From contig JASISA010000019.1 of assembly GCA_031771865.1 (NCBI GenBank), positions 124,001 through 188,000 on the forward strand: 64,000 bases of DNA. The letters run 5' to 3'. Shown here in pieces: positions 10,588 through 21,720 of this stretch. How positions within the stretch are numbered: position 1 is the first letter of the stretch; each line of letters starts with the position of its first letter. The notes beneath the pieces are model-generated. The model was not told the DNA's origin and made no database searches. It saw nothing but the letters and a program-made list of their open reading frames with translations. A program made the translations under genes and the position numbers. This DNA is from Nothophaeocryptopus gaeumannii (taxonomy: Eukaryota > Ascomycota > Dothideomycetes > Mycosphaerellales > Mycosphaerellaceae).

Positions 10588-11258
10588 ATGATTATTTACA
10601 ACGTATGTCCACCTCCCGCCCAAAAGACTCGCATAAAGCCACTCCGTCCTCGACCGCCTCAAGAGCCAGCTTTCATGTGAAGGCTCAACTAACATTTTGT
10701 GCTCTGCAGGACCTTCTCACCGGTGACGAGATCATCTCCGACTCGTATGATCTGAAGGAGGTCGACGGTGCCGTCTACGAGGCCGACTGCTCGAAGATCA
10801 CCCTTGGTGCCGTCGAGGTTAACACCGGTGCGAACGCTTCCGCCGAAGAGGCCGAGGAGGGCGCCGACGATTCTGCGCAGCAGGTCATTGACATTGTCCA
10901 CTCTTTCCGCCTGAACGAGACCAGCTTCGACAAGAAGAGCTATCTTTCCCACCTCAAGGGCTACATGAAGGCTGTCAAGGAGAAGCTGAAGGAGAACGGC
11001 GCCAGTGACGAGACGGTCACAGCCTTTGAGAAGGGTGCACAGGCATACGCAAAGAAGATCGTAGCCAACTTCAAGGACTACGAGTTCCTCATTGGCGAGT
11101 CCATGGATCCAGATGGAATGTGCGTATACCCCCATACAATTGTCGCCTCGGCCTGCCACTAATGCGTCGACAGGGTTGTTCTCCTCAACTACCGCGAGGA
11201 CGGTATCACCCCATACGTGACCGTCTGGAAGTACGGTCTCAAGGAGACCAAGGTCTAA
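10588..11258 (+). CDS. TMA19: Translationally controlled tumour protein homologue (TCTP/Tma19)
   Basis: Three exons, 10588-10602, 10710-11119 and 11174-11258, give 169 residues, the standard TCTP length. The first exon encodes only 'MIIYN', followed by a 107-nt intron with GTATGT donor and CTAAC branch point; the second intron is 54 nt. Landmarks are 'DLLTGDEIISDSYDLKEVDG' at the N-terminus, the helical hairpin 'LSHLKGYMKAVKEKLKENG', and the C-terminal 'LLNYREDGITPYVTVWKYGL'. TCTP is a cytosolic ribosome-associated protein implicated in growth and stress. It is divergent from RPS22, suggesting shared growth control (inference). The last two codons of exon 2 are split by the intron in a conserved place. 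Confidence 0.96.
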
Positions 11259-11998
11259 ACGAGTTTGATGATGATACCAGTTGAAAAAGCGGAACGGAAG
11301 ATGACTTGCATTACCACCGGCCATCGAAAGCGAATGTGTCTGAGCCGTGGGATCTGAGAGTTGAGATAATGCTAGACACGACTTCGCGCATTTACCAGGG
11401 CCGCCGCGAATCTTTAGGCCTCGAAATGCTTCACGACATACCATACCACGTCAGCGTTCACATTCGACTTTCAAGTTCTTTGCTCTCAGTCTGTGTATTG
11501 TGTCTCTGGCTCTACCTCATTCCCGAGCCACTTGATGTGGAAGCAAATTGCCTCACATTTGACGCTCTTAAGCCGCAATTTGCCACTAATGGGTCTTCGA
11601 TATTTGTACCATATGGGTCGGAACGTTGAAGTTCCGATAACGCTATCTTAATTGTCACTTCTCACTTCTCACTTCATACTCAAATTCTGCACGCACTTGT
11701 AAATCCATGCCGAGTTTGCCTCATCACGTCGCGTTCAAGTCGTCGCTAGCAACGCGTGGGAAGAGTTCAGGCACCCAACCGCCAAGCCGGGACACAGCCA
11801 ATGGGAGACATGTGGATCACCAGGTAAGGGCCGTCCCAGGCCACGTGCCCACGCGCACGCTTGATGAACTCAATCCCTCCAATGCTTCGGCGGTTGACGC
11901 AGTATTTATCCACCATTTCTCTCGAATACAACTACGACATGTCGGCAGGGTTTGGAGGCTACATATAGAGGCACTGGGCCGTCCGGCGGCTTCACTCC
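11259..11998. other. Intergenic region upstream of the RdRP gene
   Basis: About 740 bp between TCTP and the RNA-dependent RNA polymerase gene. A CCAAT motif lies near 11798. A nine-codon open frame starts at 11939 and ends at 11966, just before the first in-frame ATG of the polymerase exon; it could be an upstream ORF. Nothing else is recognisable. Confidence 0.45.
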
Positions 11999-14900
11999 AT
12001 GGCGCGGAAACGCCAGAGCTCTGAAATGGGGCATGGGGATGGGAAACAGGCACAACCGCGGGACATCAGGCATTACTTTCGGGACCTTTGCGAAAGAGCA
12101 GCCATTCACCTCCCATGGAATGAAGCAGCATCGCCGTACAAGTCCGAAAATTCGATCACGCACAAATGTGTCAGGAATATCAACTTCTTGTACTATCAGC
12201 ACTACGATGTGCTTCAAGAGGTTGATCGAGACTTCTTCCAGTCCCTCAGGGTTAACATGTCTGAGGCACAGAGAGCTGACCTACTTCTTCACATGCTGCA
12301 GAGCCGATCGTTGCCCTTGATGACTCCTGGAACGAAGAAAGACGTGGATCATCTGGAAACATTCCCATCCCTGAGCTTTCCTCGCCTTGTCCTTCTCTGG
12401 CCGTATCTCCCACTCGCAAGTCGCCTAGTCTGGGTATCAAGGGCTCATTCAAGGCGACAAAGGCTGGAGCTAGCCGACCACCATCTCCATCGCCGCCCGG
12501 CTCCTCCAAGTTTGATTCTCGACCAGTACCGGCCCCAGTCTTCCCTCCCAAATCAGTCAACACGAGCGTCAAGATACCCGACCCTCCAAAAGTCCAAAAT
12601 GCTCAGACATCCTTTGCAAGCACGGCAGCCAACACGTCGTTCGGCCAGAGGTCCCTTTGGTCGACTCCAAGCACACGGAACTCTGTGCAAACGCAAGCGA
12701 CCTCCTTCAGTGAGGACATGCCTCCGCCAGAACCGCCACGGCCGAGAAAGGATGACTCCATCAGCATGTCTTCATTCGATACTGATACAGCTCAGCAGCT
12801 ACGGAACACAGTGGACCAGGCAGAATTCTCCCAAAAATCAAACTCCACCGACAAAACGGTCTGGCCGCAGAGGCCACAACTGGACCGCCAACAACGTCGG
12901 AATCTTCAGAGTATGATACTGCTCCGACCTCACCACTCGAGGATAGAGTGAAGCCACGTCATATGCAAACAAAATCCGACTCGCAAGACTCTGTACGCGA
13001 ATCCGAATACTATGGATCATCACTCGGCGCCAGTACTGTTGACGGCTTGTATGATGGCCACTATGCGTACGGATCGCCTGGCATGGATGTTGACTTGACC
13101 GATGCGTCTCCCTGTGGACAGAACGAAAACCCTCGATCCATATACCAACCAGCAAGAGCTCCTTGTGGATCGCCGAAGAAAGTGCCAACAAGCCCCTCTC
13201 GCCAGACAGCCATGCGATTCGAGCCTGCTAGTGGCTTTGCCCAGATGAAGATTCCGAACTCCTTTCAGAAACTGCCGTTTGTGGTGCAATGGGAGGCTCA
13301 ACGCCTGTTGCAAACTGGAAATATCAGTGCAGATGAGCTCGTAGCACGTTGGAAGCCAAAGAATTTGGAGACCCTCTATGAAATTGCGTCGTCTCTTCGG
13401 AAGCCATTTCACCGCGCATGGGATCCTTTCGAAGTTTCGGATTTCAAGGGAGTGACTATGAGTGGCAAACTGACCTATGCCTCGTCTGGCATTGGTCCTG
13501 TCTTCGATCTCACATTGAATGCGCCTAAGAAGGACAAAGATTGCGACTTGCAGAGGAAGTTTGGACCTCAGCGAGTCTTGTACGTGGACATGCCATCTCT
13601 GTCGAAGCCACCTGATCTCCATGCTGGCAGAGGTATGCGAACGAAGTTTAAAGAGATGGCATCAACTCCCCAAGAGTTTTTGGGTCAAAGATGGATGCTC
13701 TATCTTATACAGCCCAACAAGAGAAACCAAAAGGCGAGCAACCCTGAGTCTGCGAAGGCTGGCACAAGTCGACTTGTCTTCTTTGCCATCAACGATGACA
13801 ACATTCGTGATCTGTTCGATTATGTGCTTCCTTTCGAACACAATGCACATCAGGCTGCGCAGAAAGTCTACACGAGGTTGGAGCTGATGATCTCTCGCAC
13901 AACCCAGACAGCCCGATTCGAGAAGGACGACATAGATTTCATGGCTGATGACCAATATGCGAGCAGAGATGCAGACGATGTCAGATTTCTTGATCCGAAT
14001 CTACGGCGAGACAAAGCTAAGTGCGATCCCGAGCGTAACTTCGATTCAAAGAAGGAAATGAGCGACGGCTGCGCTGAGATGTCGTTTTGGGCGTATTGGC
14101 AGGCGCATGACGCGCTTGGCTTGAACGAAGTCCACTCTGCAGTACAAGCACGTATATGTGGTGCCAAAGGAGTGTGGTTCCGTCCACGAGAGGACTTCGC
14201 AAGTCTTGAGCAGAAGCCCTCAGGAAAGCACATCAAGTTGATGAAGAGCCAAGTCAAGGTGCTCCGGGATGATCTCGGCAGGTGTGATCCTGGAAGTTTG
14301 GTGCTGAACGTGGTCAAAGCAAACGCACTGCCTCGGCCTTCAGTCCTGCACACTGGTTTCATGCCGATTCTCCAGGACCGCGGTGTGCCGAAGCAAGCCA
14401 TGCTCGATGTCATCCGCACGCAGGTACGCGCAGAAATGCGTGAGTTCGAGCAAGCTGTCACAGATGGTGCAGAGGCCTTGAGAAGATGGATGCATTCTCA
14501 AAACGAGCTATTTGAGGAGCGAAACCGCATCAAGGGGCTTCAAGAGCTTGCGGGATTCCCTGCGCGTCGTGAAGAAAGAATTGTTCAGATGCTGGAGGCA
14601 GGCTTTGATCCACGCACGTGCCCATATCTGGCAAGAGAGGTCAAACTGTTGGCGAGGCAAGTGTTTGACTTGAAGCGCAAGCACTACAAGATCAAACTGA
14701 GCCGTTCCACGACGCTCATGGGTGTATCCGATCCCAAAGGGATCCTGAAGCCAGGCGAGGTGCAAGTCAACTTCAGCAAACACTTCACAGAAGCTGCTGG
14801 TATGTCTTGGACTCGACTTCACGATATGCTAGGCTTGATTGCGCGGAACCCAGCAATGGCTCCGTGGGACATCCAGAAGATCAGGTTTGTCTGCTACGCT

Positions 14901-16079
14901 GAGCTCGAGCATATGCGAGATGTTGTTGTCTTCCCATCTAGAGGCCGTCGTCCTCTAGCTGGTGTGCTGCAAGGTGGAGACTATGATGGTGACACGTTCT
15001 GGCTTTGCTGGGAACCGAAGCTGGTCGATCCATTTAAGAACGCTCCTTGCCCTTGGGAGCCGCCGCCACCAGAGCACTTCAACATTCGAAAGAAGACAGA
15101 AAAACTGCACGACTACATCCAGGATCCAAGGTCCGAGGAACAGTGGTGCGCCTGGCTCGCGGATATGGGATTGATACGCACTGACTTCAATCTGCTTGGG
15201 ATGGTCACGAAGTACCACGAGCGACTCATATACGCCACTGGGAACATTCATTCTGCCGAGGCACTTGCTCTCGTGCATTTGCATGACTATTTGGTCGACG
15301 CCGACAAGCAAGGCTACATCTTCGACAAGAACTGCTTCATCGCTTTCAGGAAATCCATGAATCTGCCGAATGACCTCCCCGATCCCTTGTACTGGGAATT
15401 CACGAAGCTCGACGATGATAATGAGCCCACAGACTACGCTGCCGTTACATCTAATGTCAAGGACAATATCATTGACGATGCGTACTTCAAGATCATCGCG
15501 CCGACGATGAAAGAGTACCTCGCTAGGACAGACCTGATCCTCTCTATTAATGATATGGAAGACCCAGACCTTCCGAAATTCTTCGACCACACTTGGGCTT
15601 CAGTCTCCGAGGATAGCGTCCTGCGCGACGAGCTTTCAACCCTGAAGACAAGTCTCCAATTTGTCCGCGACTTCTGGGCCGTGAACGCAAAATGCATGCC
15701 ATGGGACGACTTCATCGCGGAACTCCGCCTCAGATACGACAACATCCAACCCACAAACCTCACCCATCCCGCCGTCAACGAATGGCTTCGTCGCGCTGGC
15801 AACGAAATGACGATCTGGGACAAGTTGAAAGCGTCAGCCCTCGCGAAATTCCAACATCGAGCTTTTGGTCGACCGGGGAATTTTATTTTCGCGGTGGCTG
15901 GGTATGAGCTTTGCGCTTTGAAGGTGCATTTTATTGGACGACCGAGGATGTTGTGTATGGATCAGTATCGGATGTTGAAGTTGAGGAAGGTGAGGAAGGT
16001 GGATGTTGTAGACGAGTATGGGAGTGATGGTGAGGATGGGGAGGACGGAGGAGCGGTTGAAGATACGGCGTACTACTGA
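11999..16079 (+). CDS. Eukaryotic RNA-dependent RNA polymerase (QDE-1/SAD-1/RRP class); 5' exon structure uncertain
   Basis: The catalytic part is one long frame from about 12873 to 16079. It contains 'MGVSDPKGILKPGEVQVNFS', 'RNPAMAPWDIQKIRF' and the active-site loop GGDYDGDTFWLCW; its DYDGD is encoded at 14979-14993 with all three Asp present. Such enzymes copy single-stranded RNA for small-RNA silencing or meiotic silencing. Upstream, the coding frame changes twice: a helical segment from ATG 11999 to about 12250, then a Ser/Pro-rich linker about 12304-12860 in a second frame, then the catalytic frame. The first change is explained by a 53-nt intron (12251-12303, CTGAC branch). The second fits a weak 62-nt intron (12811-12872) or a 1-nt indel near 12850. 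The true start and N-terminus are therefore tentative; the family call is firm. Confidence 0.85.
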
Positions 16080-16726
16080 CGAGGAGATCGCTGCTGTGGT
16101 TGAGTGGCAGGCGCGCAAATTACCCAACAGCATCTACGATTTGACCGATACACGATGTTGGACGAACATCTGAGCCTGACATGTGTCTATGGATGGGTCT
16201 GATGCTTTCGGCAGGTTTCATGTTTGATGTGAACTTTTGCGTTTGGGAGGCTGTATTGATACCCATTTGATTCTACGTTGCAGAAGAGAAAGTCTTAGAG
16301 CTAGATATCCGGCCTTCGTCGATGTGTTGAGGGTATCCTTGTAGCGCAAAATGCAGAAGTGTGCTTTGATATAACTTGCTTCGCTTCCTCATGGAATGGC
16401 TTTGTGTGCTTGGATATTGTTTGGATCTCTGGCGCCCTCAGCGCTAAAGGTCGTGCTGCTGACGACTGCAACTGTCGTTAGACACGGCTCCAATCCCAGC
16501 TCGTGAGGACCACACCAGCCCTTCGTTATTGCTGGCGCCCCAGACCGGCCAGCGATGACCGTGGTCTCGTGGTAATACGGTGTCGTCTGTCGGTGATGCT
16601 GCGCTGTTGTCGTCGTGCTCTTGATATCACATTTCCCTGCAGTCTCCCCATCTCCTGTAGCCTCTTCTCCTTCTCCCTTTCGTATCTGACGCCCACCTCC
16701 AGCCTCCTAAGACCCATCAGCAACCG
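16080..16726. other. Intergenic region, convergent, 647 bp
   Basis: Lies between the 3' ends of the polymerase gene and the small membrane-protein gene. Only short open frames are present; no domain, RNA gene or repeat is recognised. Confidence 0.5.
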
Positions 16727-17144
16727 CTAAACACGTCTCATATCTATCCTACACTTTCGCGACTTCATCGTCAATCGCTGCTGCTGATGCGCTTCTTGAG
16801 TTTGATCGTTTAGTCGCTGTTGCCGCTCCTCCTGGGATCCCTTCTCTACCTCACTCGCGTACTCAAAGCCTTGTTGAACGAACGCCTCAGCGACACTCTT
16901 GTTCAGCGTGCTGTTGCCATTGATCGCGGTGTACGTGAGGTTCAGGCAGAGACTCTCGCCCTGGTGATAGTGGAGGCAGATTGAGGCACCCGTCGAGATG
17001 TGGTACCTGAAGCGCAAGATGTTAGCACACACTCGGGTCAGGGATCCTGGATATGTCGGCGAGGTACAGGATGTAGATGGTGATGACGAAGAGCGCGGTG
17101 CGGAAGAAGCGCCCCATGGCGATGATGATGGACACGATGGACAT
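16727..17144 (-). CDS. Small single-pass membrane protein, unknown family
   Basis: Two exons, 17144-17068 and 17006-16727, joined by a 61-nt intron (GTACCT donor, GCTAAC branch point, CAG acceptor), give 118 residues. Residues about 3-26 ('SIVSIIIAMGRFFRTALFVI' region) form one hydrophobic helix that could be a membrane anchor or signal. The middle carries paired cysteines ('ASICLHYHQGESLCLN') and Asn-rich possible glycosylation sites ('LTYTAINGNSTLNKS'). The C-terminal half is Gln/Glu-rich and predicted helical, ending in a basic tail. I do not recognise the family. An alternative start is the second ATG at 17117. The splice-site quality and the change in frame make a real gene likely, but function is unknown. 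Confidence 0.55.
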
Positions 17145-17544
17145 TGATGGTTACGACACGTTCTTATCTTGCCTGTTCGTAAGTGTGGTGTATGCGAGTG
17201 AGCTTGCAGAAAGGAAAAGAAAGGCCGACGCGCTTGCGCGCATGTGACAGTGAGTGAAACCGGAAGGTGCATGTGAATGAGAAAGAGCAAGAACGACGTC
17301 GATGTCAAACGGGTATCTCTTTACTTTCCGTCGTCTGAATACGTAACGCTGAACCATTGCGACAGGAAAGCACACTGACCAAGCATCTTTCGTGCCTCGT
17401 CATCATGCTCGTGAAGTGCCGCCAAAGCTCATCGAAACTTTTGAAGTCATGCAAACGTTCCATCATGCAGCACATCTATCTAAAGATGCCATTAAGGCAT
17501 AACGAAAGGTCAAACAAGGTGCGCCCGCACTGGATGCGAGGCGT
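17145..17544. other. Intergenic region, 400 bp
   Basis: Lies between the start of the small membrane-protein gene and the 3' end of the eEF1-gamma gene, both on the minus strand. It should hold the promoter of the former and the 3' untranslated region of the latter. No further feature is seen. Confidence 0.45.
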
Positions 17545-19100
17545 TTACTTGAAGACCTTGCCGTCAGCCCAGTCGTAGCTCTTGCCACCCACGGTGATCG
17601 GCTTGTCCCAGGCCCACTGGTCGTTAACGAACTCCTGGTCCTCCTTCTTGGTTGGGTCGAGCTTGGTGAATTCGTAGCTCTCCCAGTCAGGGGCGACATC
17701 GAAAGCTGGGAGAGCCTCCTGGCCACGGATGAGGAAGGCACCCTTGACAATGCTGTCATTGGTGACACCGTAGACGGAGCAAGCACCGAAGAGGTACTTG
17801 CGGCTGGCCTCGAGACGGGCGAAGAAACCGCCAATCAAGTTGGAGGTCATGAAGGTCATGGTGAGCTCGTCGTTGTACTTGTAATCAACCTGCCACAGGC
17901 TGTACTCCTCGAAGTTGACGTTCTTCCAGAACCATGGGAGAGCAGTCTCACGGGTCTCCTCGTTCGAGTAGCAGCGCTTCCAGTCATCAAGAATGAAAGT
18001 GGGCTTGCCAAGAGCCTCCAGAGGGTGCTTTGGCTTTGGTGCCGGCGCTGGCTCGTCCTCATCGTCCGCAGCAGTGGCGACAGCCTTTGGCTTCTCAGCC
18101 TTCTTTGGCTGCTCCTTTGGCTTCTCCTCCTTCTTTGGTGGGGTGTTAGGGATGGCCTTCTCAACGAGCTTGACATCGCCAGCGACAGCCTTGAAGATGT
18201 CCTGGTGGGCGACAGTCTCGAACCATCGGGTGACGGCTGGGTGCTGTGCGCGCCACTCCTTGTCGAAGAAAAACTCGAAGCCACGAGAAGCGATGGCAGC
18301 GGTGAAAAGGTCGGCGAGGGTGAGGCGCTCGCTGACGAGGTAGGTGTTGACGGTCAAGTGCTCCTCGAGAGCCTTGGTGTTCTCAGTTGTCCTCTTTTGC
18401 GAATCCTCAACGCTCTTCTTGTTGTATGGGTCGCGGCCGACGAGAGGACGGAACCAGCCACCGAGGGCTGGGAGGAGCTCGGTGTTGGCAAAGGACATCC
18501 ATCGGAGGATGGAAGCGTAGTCCTGCTTGGTCTTGCCGAGGAGAGTGGTCTTCTCGTTCTGGGAGGTGACTGCGCAGTCTCGTCAGTAGCTGTTGAGGCA
18601 AGTTTTGACGTGCTGCGTATGTTTGAGTGTGGAATTCGCGTTTCAGAGTGTGAATACGTTCTCAACAGTAATCTTCAGACAGGGATAACTGAAATGATAT
18701 TGATCTATCATCATTGCAAAGGATGTGGTTTGGGACGAAGCTCTTGCGGATTCGACGAGGAGGCGGTACTCACGGTAGATGGCAATGGCCATAGCCTCAG
18801 TCAAGACATAGCCATCGGCGCCCTCGAAAGTTGGGATTTTGCCCAGCTTGTTGAGCTTGCGGTAGTCATCGCTGACACCCTTGGCGGGCTCGGTGTGGAC
18901 GAACTCGAGGTCAAGGTTGTTGGCCTTGGCGACGGCGAGGAGCGCAGTGGTGCGCGGGTTGTTCTGGAGGAAGTACTGTTAGCGGGACTCTTCTGAGAGG
19001 TTTTGTTGTTGTGGGCGCAGGAGCTGGCAGCAGGCGGTGCATGTCTGTCTTAAAGGCTGCAACGTACTGGGTAGCTGTAAATCTTGCCGAATGGGGCCAT
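17545..19100 (-). CDS. Translation elongation factor 1-gamma (eEF1B-gamma)
   Basis: Three exons, 19100-19068, 18963-18774 and 18569-17545, give 415 residues. Introns are 104 nt (GTACGT donor, GCTAAC branch) and 204 nt (GTGAGT donor). The N-terminal half is a glutathione-S-transferase fold ('KLGKIPTFEGADGYVLTEAMAI', then 'LTLADLFTAAIASRGFEF'). A Lys/Pro/Glu-rich linker (about 215-255) leads to the conserved EF1G domain: 'FILDDWKRCYSNEETR', 'WFWKNVNFEEYSLWQVDYKY', 'DSIVKGAFLIRGQE', ending 'YDWADGKVFK'. It anchors the eEF1B nucleotide-exchange complex that recharges eEF1A with GTP. It is divergent from the mitochondrial ribosomal protein gene across 271 bp. Identity is clear. Confidence 0.97.
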
Positions 19101-19371
19101 TGTGTATGTTGTGTCCGCTGTGAGTCTGTATCTCAAGTGCGCCTTCGTTGGCTGGTAGCAGTACAAGTAAAGGGGGTTGTGTTTGTGTAGAGAGTTGGAG
19201 GGGACGAGGAGTCGAAGGACTTTTTCGCGGTGCTGGATTTGGAGCTGCCCGCACGGATTCTGCAGGGGTTTTTGTGACATCCTGAGGCACGCATGTTTCA
19301 TGCCAAGACTGCGATTGGTCTTTAGCAGCAACTCCGACCAAGATCAGTATACCACGCGCCTTGCCATCGCC
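19101..19371. promoter_or_regulatory. Short bidirectional promoter between eEF1-gamma and mitochondrial uS9 genes
   Basis: Only 271 bp lie between the two divergent start codons, so promoters and leaders must overlap. No TATA box is obvious. Both products serve protein synthesis, one cytosolic and one mitochondrial. Confidence 0.5.
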
Positions 19372-20422
19372 ATGGAAGCCAACGTCATACGCAATGGCTC
19401 GCGCAGGGCCATTGCAGCCTGTCGACATCAGAGACGATGCTTTCACCAGTCCAAACGGCAACTCGCGACCCCAGCGGGAGAAGGAAGCATTCGCGCTGCT
19501 GCTCCCATCAGGTTCTCCCAGGACCGAACTCAGTTCCAGCGAGGCCGCCCCCAGGCACAGTTCATTGAAGGAGGTGGAAGAAGAGGCGGAAGAGGAGATC
19601 AAGATGGTGAAAGAGGCGGACGAGCACCTTTACTACGACGGATTCGAATCGTTCCCGCCAGCCCTTCCTACTTTACGGCGACTCCACGATATACAGACGA
19701 TCTCCTATACCTTTCTGCGCTACTCCGAAAGCACCAGACATTGCCCGTCTTACCAATGGGAGAAGCGCCGCGAGTAGCATGGAAGACTCTTGACCAGTAT
19801 AAAGCGGAAAAGGCCGAACCGAATATTCGTTCCAAAAGCTACAAGATGTTGCTGGAGCTGCTCAAAAGGCTGAACTATATCCATCCTTCCTTGATACCAG
19901 AGGAGGTCACGCAAGCTCTGGAGATGTTCAAGAGATTGGTTCAGCCACATCAGAACAGGCCCAAACCTATCGTTGTCAACCACTTTGGGATGGCACGAGC
20001 AATTGGCAGGAGAAAGGCCAGCTCTGCAGCGGTCATTGTCGTACCGGGTGATGGCAAAGCGTTAGTGAACGGGCGGTCATTGACCGCATACTTTGCCCGG
20101 CTGCACGATCGAGAATCAGCACTGTGGGCGCTGAAAGCGACGAAAAGACTGGACAAATACAATGTATGGGTGTTGACGAGAGGAGGTGGTACTACAGGAC
20201 AAGCAGACGCCATCGCACTGGGTGTTGCGAAAGCACTATTGGCACATGAGCCGGCGCTAAAGCCAGCGCTGCGAAGAGGTGAGTTGGGCTTACCTGCATG
20301 TGACACAGCGGTCGCTAACACATATTCCAGCCGGCGTCCTCACCCGCGACCCCAGAAGAGTCGAGAGAAAGAAACCTGGCAAACTCAAGGCTCGCAAGAT
20401 GCCCGCCTGGGTCAAGCGATAG
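19372..20422 (+). CDS. MRPS9: Mitochondrial small-subunit ribosomal protein uS9m (MRPS9)
   Basis: Two exons, 19372-20278 and 20331-20422, with a 52-nt intron (GTGAGT donor, GCTAAC branch), give 332 residues. The start 'MEANVIRNGSRRAIAAC' is rich in Arg and Ala and looks like a mitochondrial targeting sequence; the open frame extends upstream to 19177 but that lies in the divergent promoter. The C-terminal uS9 domain has 'GMARAIGRRKASSAAVIVVP', 'GRSLTAYFARLHDRESALWA', 'TRGGGTTGQADAIALGVAKA' and the classic end 'LTRDPRRVERKKPGKLKARK'. A Gly/Arg-rich stretch (about 68-88) is an unusual N-terminal insertion. It is part of the head of the mitoribosomal small subunit. Confidence 0.95.
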
Positions 20423-20643
20423 TCGCTTTCACTGTATCATACCTTTGTACATATATCAAACCTGGTGTGGCGGGCCCAAACACGCCGTGCGCTCACCTTT
20501 CACAGAACGCCCCGCAAGCAAACGCTGCACACCACATTTCTCCCTGCTCGCTGACTATCAAACCCGTCAGATTAACGAACTATCGAGAGGAAGTGAAGTC
20601 CATCGCCTTAATTCTCGTTCACCATGAACGAACGTCTTTGGCC

Positions 20644-21338
20644 ATGGCTGCACACACCGCCACGGATACCCAGAAGCGTCATCTTGAGCTTCAAGGCAAG
20701 CTTAATCAGCTGGGCGCAATACTGGTAGGACGCAACGAGACCGTGGCGAAAGACGAAAACAAGGAGATCCTACACGTAACCGACTCGTCGCTCGAAACAA
20801 GAGGCTCCAAGCCACCGAGCTCGATCGCATCATACATCTGCTGAGAAAACTCCACGATTCAGAAAGGTCATACAGAATCTGATGACCCTCCATTCTCCAC
20901 CGATGCTGTCAACGGCCCTACTCGCGCCGACACTGAACAGCACAACCGTCACCACAACAAGCTCGAGCAGAGGCCGCCCTCGGATATAGCTTGAGCGTCA
21001 ATGCGAAGTATCGCGCGCACGTCGACGATGCGCCACGACGAGCCATCCGTCTACGGCAGGAGCTACATCGTGCGAAGAGAGCATCTGAGGAAATGAACGG
21101 ACTCGTGGAGCAGATGAAGGGCCAAGTCTCCGGATTGATGCGCGATCTCCAAGCGGGCGATGTGCGAGTAAAGAACGAAGGAGATGAGATCGCAAACGGA
21201 AGCATCGACAACCCTGATACCAGATGCAAGGCCACAGTCGAAGATGCAGATGAGCAGGGAGAAGTGCCAGCCTCTCGAGAGCCAACACTCGACGACCGGA
21301 AAAAGCGTGCTGGATTCTGGTCGACATCTTATCTCTGA
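20644..21338 (+). CDS. Possible three-exon coiled-coil protein, unknown family
   Basis: Coding-like segments in two frames suggest a small spliced gene. From ATG 20644 the frame gives a helical start (QKRHLELQGKLNQL region). A second segment from about 20802 ('LQATELDRIIHLLRKLHDSE') is in another frame, and a third from about 20990 ('LSVNAKYRAHVDDAPRRAIR') runs to the stop at 21338. Candidate introns are 20725-20801 (GTAGGA donor) and 20867-20989 (weak GTCATA donor, TATAG acceptor). The product would be mostly charged helix. The N-terminal heptad-like L-x2-L-x3-L pattern resembles the starts of the next two genes. Exon borders are guesses, and it could instead be a decaying relative of those genes. 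Confidence 0.35.
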
Positions 21339-21720
21339 AGCTCTGAAGACTGGGCAATTCGGCTTTGGAAGCTCGTGCCCTAAGTTCTCACCAGCTGCAG
21401 ACCTGGTGGAGCAGCTCTCAAGGTTGATAACGTCTCAACCTTGTCAACCTTGTTTTACATTGTGCAGGACTGCAGGTACGGTAGATACGGCAGGTACATC
21501 GTCGTGGCACCCTGGTCTCGTTTCAAGTCTCATGTCTGTTGGTGTTGCGCTGACAATCCAAAAATGGCTCAACGTTTCTTAGTTCCGAATGTCCGCGAAG
21601 GGCTTCTTTCCAACCTCTTCCAGTGGGTCGATGTCTATATGTCTTTTGTATTGCTTACGGTGGAAGACAGTCCCTTGACGACGCGCAGACGTTTACCTGT
21701 GATCGGCTTTTTCGGCAACG
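21339..21720. other. Intergenic region, 382 bp
   Basis: Between two small plus-strand genes. Contains only short open frames and a few direct repeats of 'GGTAGATACGGCAGGTAC'-like sequence near 21475-21500. Probably the promoter of the following gene. Confidence 0.4.

Noticed and set aside
10689..11444. 251-codon minus-strand frame
   Set aside because: It is the antisense of the conserved TCTP exons.
11999..12916. Continuous 305-codon frame at the start of the RdRP gene
   Set aside because: Only its first 80 or so codons look coding; the rest is Arg/His/Leu-rich shadow while another frame carries the Ser/Pro linker.
14955..15590. 211-codon minus-strand frame
   Set aside because: Antisense of the RdRP catalytic domain.
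18025..18996. 323-codon plus-strand frame
   Set aside because: Antisense of eEF1-gamma, created by its strong codon bias.
19177..19371. Upstream in-frame extension of the uS9m gene
   Set aside because: Lies in the divergent promoter; the ATG at 19372 gives a normal mitochondrial presequence.
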